Part shown: positions 51,723-53,767 of the stretch, piece after piece
Numbering within the stretch: position 1 is the first letter of the stretch
How the letters are laid out: each line of letters starts with the position of its first letter
Assembly: GCA_030425045.1 (NCBI GenBank)
Contig: JAUHVL010000023.1
Location: 1 to 53,767 of the forward strand
Reading direction: 5' to 3'
Length of the DNA stretch: 53,767 bases
DNA from: a bacterium
Lineage (GTDB): Bacteria > Bdellovibrionota > Bacteriovoracia > Bacteriovoracales > Bacteriovoracaceae
Position numbers and translations under genes: made by a program
Notes under the pieces: generated by a model
Database searches by the model: none
What the model was told of the DNA's origin: nothing
The model's input: only the letters and a program-made list of their open reading frames with translations

Positions 51723-52097
51723 TTAAAAAAGGTCACCCTCAAAACAACGCCAGTAAGAGCTTTCAAGAGTATTATTACCATATAGTTGAGCAATAAAACC
51801 TTCTTTCTCATCACCTTGGTCTAGATGAACAATAAGTGTTTGTTTTTGGCCATCGAGATTTCTAAAGGTGTCTTTTCCCCCTCTTTCATCGACCCACATA
51901 TTGGCCATTTTTAAGGGTCTATTGCGTTCACCTTTATTCCAGATGGTCATCTCAAAGTGAGAGTCCATATCGAAAATACTCATATATTTTTGAGTACTTC
52001 CGCGCTAAGGAGAATGAGCCGTTTCATAACACGAATAATCGGCAAAGATTGAGAAACTCGATAATAAGACTGTAAGTAATAAAATTAGTTTTTTCAT
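51723..52097 (-). pseudogene. Exported-protein gene interrupted by an in-frame amber codon
   Basis: On the minus strand an ATG at 52097, preceded by AGGAAAGG, opens a signal peptide (MKKLILLLTVLLSSFSIFA) and DYSCYETAHSP. Then TAG stands at 52005-52007 (codon 31). The same frame continues without further stops for 93 codons to 51723. It includes MSIFDMDSHFEMTIW and ends WRCFEGDLF, a second Cys that could pair with the first. The downstream ATG at 51983 has no ribosome site or signal peptide. The simplest reading is a nonsense mutation or sequencing error. Confidence 0.75.
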
Positions 52098-52264
52098 GGA
52101 CCTTTCCTATCTTAGGACTTCTTAAAGTTGAATGAAAAACTGATAACTCGGTAATATTTTTAGTCTTCTCAGGCAATTTTACTCATTCTGGCAGCTGATA
52201 GTGGTCATATATTAAAATGACTTTTCAAGAGAAAATGAACTTTCGATAAGAAAACGAGGAATAA

Positions 52265-53224
52265 ATGAGCGAGAAATTAGTTGAAGATATTAGAAAAGTC
52301 AGCGCAAAGGGACCTGATGAAGTTATTAAGTACTTTAAAAAAGAGAAGTTAGTCCCCGTAGAGGTCTTAAATAAGATATCAAAATCAGAAAAGGGAAAGA
52401 TCGTTTCAGAGCATTATCCCTACAAAGACAAAATGCGACGTTTTCAATATGAGACGGAAAAAAGAAAGCTGCAAATTGAGTTGGTTAAGTTTCAAAATTG
52501 GGTAAAACAAAATGGCCAAAGAGTTGTCATGATCTTTGAAGGTCGAGATGCGGCTGGAAAAGGGGGAACGATTAAACGCTTTATGGAGCATATGAACCCA
52601 CGGGGGGCTCGAGTTGTCGCTCTTGAAAAGCCAACAGAGGTTGAGTCTGGGCAATGGTATTTTCAGCGTTATATTTCACAGCTTCCCACAGAGGGAGAGA
52701 TCGTTTTCTTTGACCGCTCTTGGTACAACCGCGCGGGTGTCGAGAAGGTCATGGATTTTTGTAATGAGCGAGAATATATGGACTTTGTTGCTCATACTCC
52801 TAAGTTCGAAAAAATGCTCATTAATAGTGGAATACACCTAATCAAATTTTGGTTTTCGGTCTCTCGAGAAGAGCAGTTGAGAAGGTTTGTCTCACGAATC
52901 ATGGATCCTCTTAAGCAATGGAAAATTTCTCCAATGGACTTGGCTTCCCTTAACCGTTGGGAAGATTATACGGAAGCAAAGGAAAGTATGTTCTTTTTCA
53001 CAGACACTCCAGAAACACCTTGGATTGTTATACGAAGCGATTGTAAAAAAAGGGCCAGGTTAAATGCTATTCGTTATGTCCTCAATCAGTTTGAATACAA
53101 GGGGCGAGATTCCTTGGCCATTGGTATTCCCAATCAGAGCATCATCGGGCCTGCGGCAGAAATTTATGAGCCTGACGAACTTATTCACCGCGAGATATTT
53201 GAGAAGAAGGGTTATAAAAAATAA
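52265..53224 (+). CDS. ppk2: Polyphosphate kinase 2
   Basis: PPK2 enzymes use polyphosphate to phosphorylate nucleoside mono- or diphosphates, regenerating ATP or GTP. The 319 residues show the P-loop FEGRDAAGKGGTIKRF at about 91-106, the lid segment with PRGARVVALEKPT, Walker B FFDRSWYNRAGVE at 148-160, and DPLKQWKISPMD. The size and sequence fit the single-domain class. AAACGAGGA lies before the ATG. A monocistronic gene with a leader of about 165 bp after the broken exported gene. Useful for energy buffering, which is inferred. Confidence 0.95.
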   Translation: MSEKLVEDIRKVSAKGPDEVIKYFKKEKLVPVEVLNKISKSEKGKIVSEHYPYKDKMRRFQYETEKRKLQIELVKFQNWVKQNGQRVVMIFEGRDAAGKGGTIKRFMEHMNPRGARVVALEKPTEVESGQWYFQRYISQLPTEGEIVFFDRSWYNRAGVEKVMDFCNEREYMDFVAHTPKFEKMLINSGIHLIKFWFSVSREEQLRRFVSRIMDPLKQWKISPMDLASLNRWEDYTEAKESMFFFTDTPETPWIVIRSDCKKRARLNAIRYVLNQFEYKGRDSLAIGIPNQSIIGPAAEIYEPDELIHREIFEKKGYKK

Positions 53225-53291
53225 CGTTCTTTGTAATAGTTGTGTCATTTAACTTTTGCTGCGCCTCTTTTCTAAAGTTTGAGAGGACACC

Positions 53292-53357
53292 ATGAGTTTT
53301 CTTCGGTATATTTTAGAGGTCAATTTCCGGAGAATTACGTGTCTGAAACCAATCTAA
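53292..53357 (+). CDS. Possible 21-codon leader peptide overlapping the glyS start
   Basis: An ATG at 53292 with GAGAGG five bases upstream opens [21 protein letters not shown] and ends in TAA at 53355-53357, inside glyS in another frame. It contains no glycine codon, so it is not a classical attenuator. It may be a translational coupler or a chance frame. Confidence 0.3.
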   Translation: MSFLRYILEVNFRRITCLKPI

Positions 53358-53767
53358 AGTCTCTTTCTGAATTAACCAGTCTATCGAAAAGACGAGGTTT
53401 TCTATTTCAAAGTTCTGAAATTTATGGTGGTGCAGGTGGCTGTTGGGATTACGGGCCTCTTGGAATTGAGTTAAAGAAAAATGTACAAAATCGTTGGTGG
53501 AAGGCGATGACTTTTCGCGAAGACGTTGTTGGTGTTGATGCATCAATTTTGATGAACCCAACAGTTTGGAAGGCATCCGGTCACGTTGATGGGTTTAGTG
53601 ATCCTATGGTTGATTGCCGAAATTGTAAGTCTCGCTTTAGAGCGGATCAAATTGATGTTACCAAGCCCTGTACCAATTGTGGTGAAAGTGATCAGTTTAC
53701 GGAACCAAAAGATTTTAACCTGATGTTCGCTACTCAAATGGGTCCCGTTCAAGATAGTTCCTCTACG
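53339..53767 (+). CDS. glyS: Glycyl-tRNA synthetase, alpha2 type (5' part, runs off the right edge)
   Basis: This class II synthetase charges tRNA-Gly. Only 143 codons are in the window. The start is GTG at 53339 with GGAG six bases upstream. The opening [20 protein letters not shown] and [12 protein letters not shown] are typical of the homodimeric alpha2 GlyRS found in eukaryotes, Firmicutes and some Bdellovibrionota, not the alpha2beta2 form of most Proteobacteria. A zinc-like cysteine set follows (DCRNCK and PCTNCGE). The 3' end lies beyond the window. Confidence 0.93.
   Translation, partial: MSETNLKSLSELTSLSKRRGFLFQSSEIYGGAGGCWDYGPLGIELKKNVQNRWWKAMTFREDVVGVDASILMNPTVWKASGHVDGFSDPMVDCRNCKSRFRADQIDVTKPCTNCGESDQFTEPKDFNLMFATQMGPVQDSSST

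Noticed and set aside
1-53767. tRNA, rRNA and CRISPR genes.
   Set aside because: No T-loop-like clusters, rRNA segments or regularly spaced repeats were seen outside coding regions.

Overview
The window is a dense, AT-rich chromosomal segment of about 54 kb with more than fifty genes on both strands and no long non-coding gaps. Gene content is Gram-negative: an Lpt permease, Lgt, an MsbA-like exporter, many lipoproteins and an outer-membrane barrel. The gene order rplU-rpmA-obgE-rsfS-rlmH, the many small secreted or lipoprotein genes of unknown function, and an alpha2-type glycyl-tRNA synthetase suggest a Bdellovibrionota lineage of the Bacteriovorax/Halobacteriovorax type. That assignment is inference from content and composition; no rRNA gene is present to prove it.

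Layout. 1-3.9 kb: a possible structured element at the edge, a small secreted protein, ATP-dependent PEP carboxykinase, and a two-gene ABC-2 polysaccharide-type exporter. 3.9-8.4 kb: trpS and an acetyltransferase, then on the minus strand the ribosome/assembly block rplU-rpmA | terminator | obgE-rsfS-rlmH. 8.4-15.9 kb: an unknown protein, lgt plus an SGNH hydrolase, a dicarboxylate/glutamate symporter, an MltD-like transglycosylase lipoprotein and an unknown protein. 16-18 kb: a major outer-membrane protein with its terminator, then a complete Y1 (HUH) transposase element bounded by perfect 22-bp inverted repeats. 18-24.7 kb: trmL-pepA, an LptF/G permease, a RodZ-like protein, a TPR lipoprotein and an RlmD-type methyltransferase. 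24.7-28.4 kb: a KtrB/TrkH-KtrA potassium uptake pair joined to a membrane HAMP-PAS protein. 28.5-33.5 kb: lepA and downstream genes, including a glycosyltransferase-like protein and an exported ParB-like protein. 33.5-37.5 kb: a flippase-like membrane protein, UDP-glucose dehydrogenase and a nitrilase-family hydrolase. 37.6-42 kb: a LysR regulator divergent from a secreted phosphodiesterase, a lipoprotein with a protein/lipid-kinase-like fold, two enzymes and a GT2 glycosyltransferase. 42-45.3 kb: a 908-residue membrane protein of unknown function. 45.4-50.7 kb: NifU-like protein, a second glycosyltransferase-like paralogue, rsmE, an unknown gene, recO and an MsbA-like exporter. 50.7-53.8 kb: three small exported proteins, the first broken by an in-frame amber codon, then ppk2 and the 5' part of glyS.

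Functional themes are envelope construction (Lgt, LptF/G, MsbA-like, ABC-2 exporter, Ugd, glycosyltransferases, MltD-like, RodZ-like), ribosome function and assembly (L21, L27, Obg, RsfS, RlmH, RsmE, RlmD-like, TrmL, LepA, two tRNA synthetases) and energy/ion balance (PckA, PPK2, KtrAB, symporter).

The most noteworthy items are the intact Y1 transposase element, the lipoprotein with kinase catalytic residues, the amber-interrupted secreted gene, the KtrAB-linked HAMP-PAS protein without an output domain, the large orphan membrane protein, and several well-formed palindromes or hairpins placed at promoters or ribosome binding sites. No rRNA, tRNA, CRISPR array, prophage or toxin-antitoxin module was seen.
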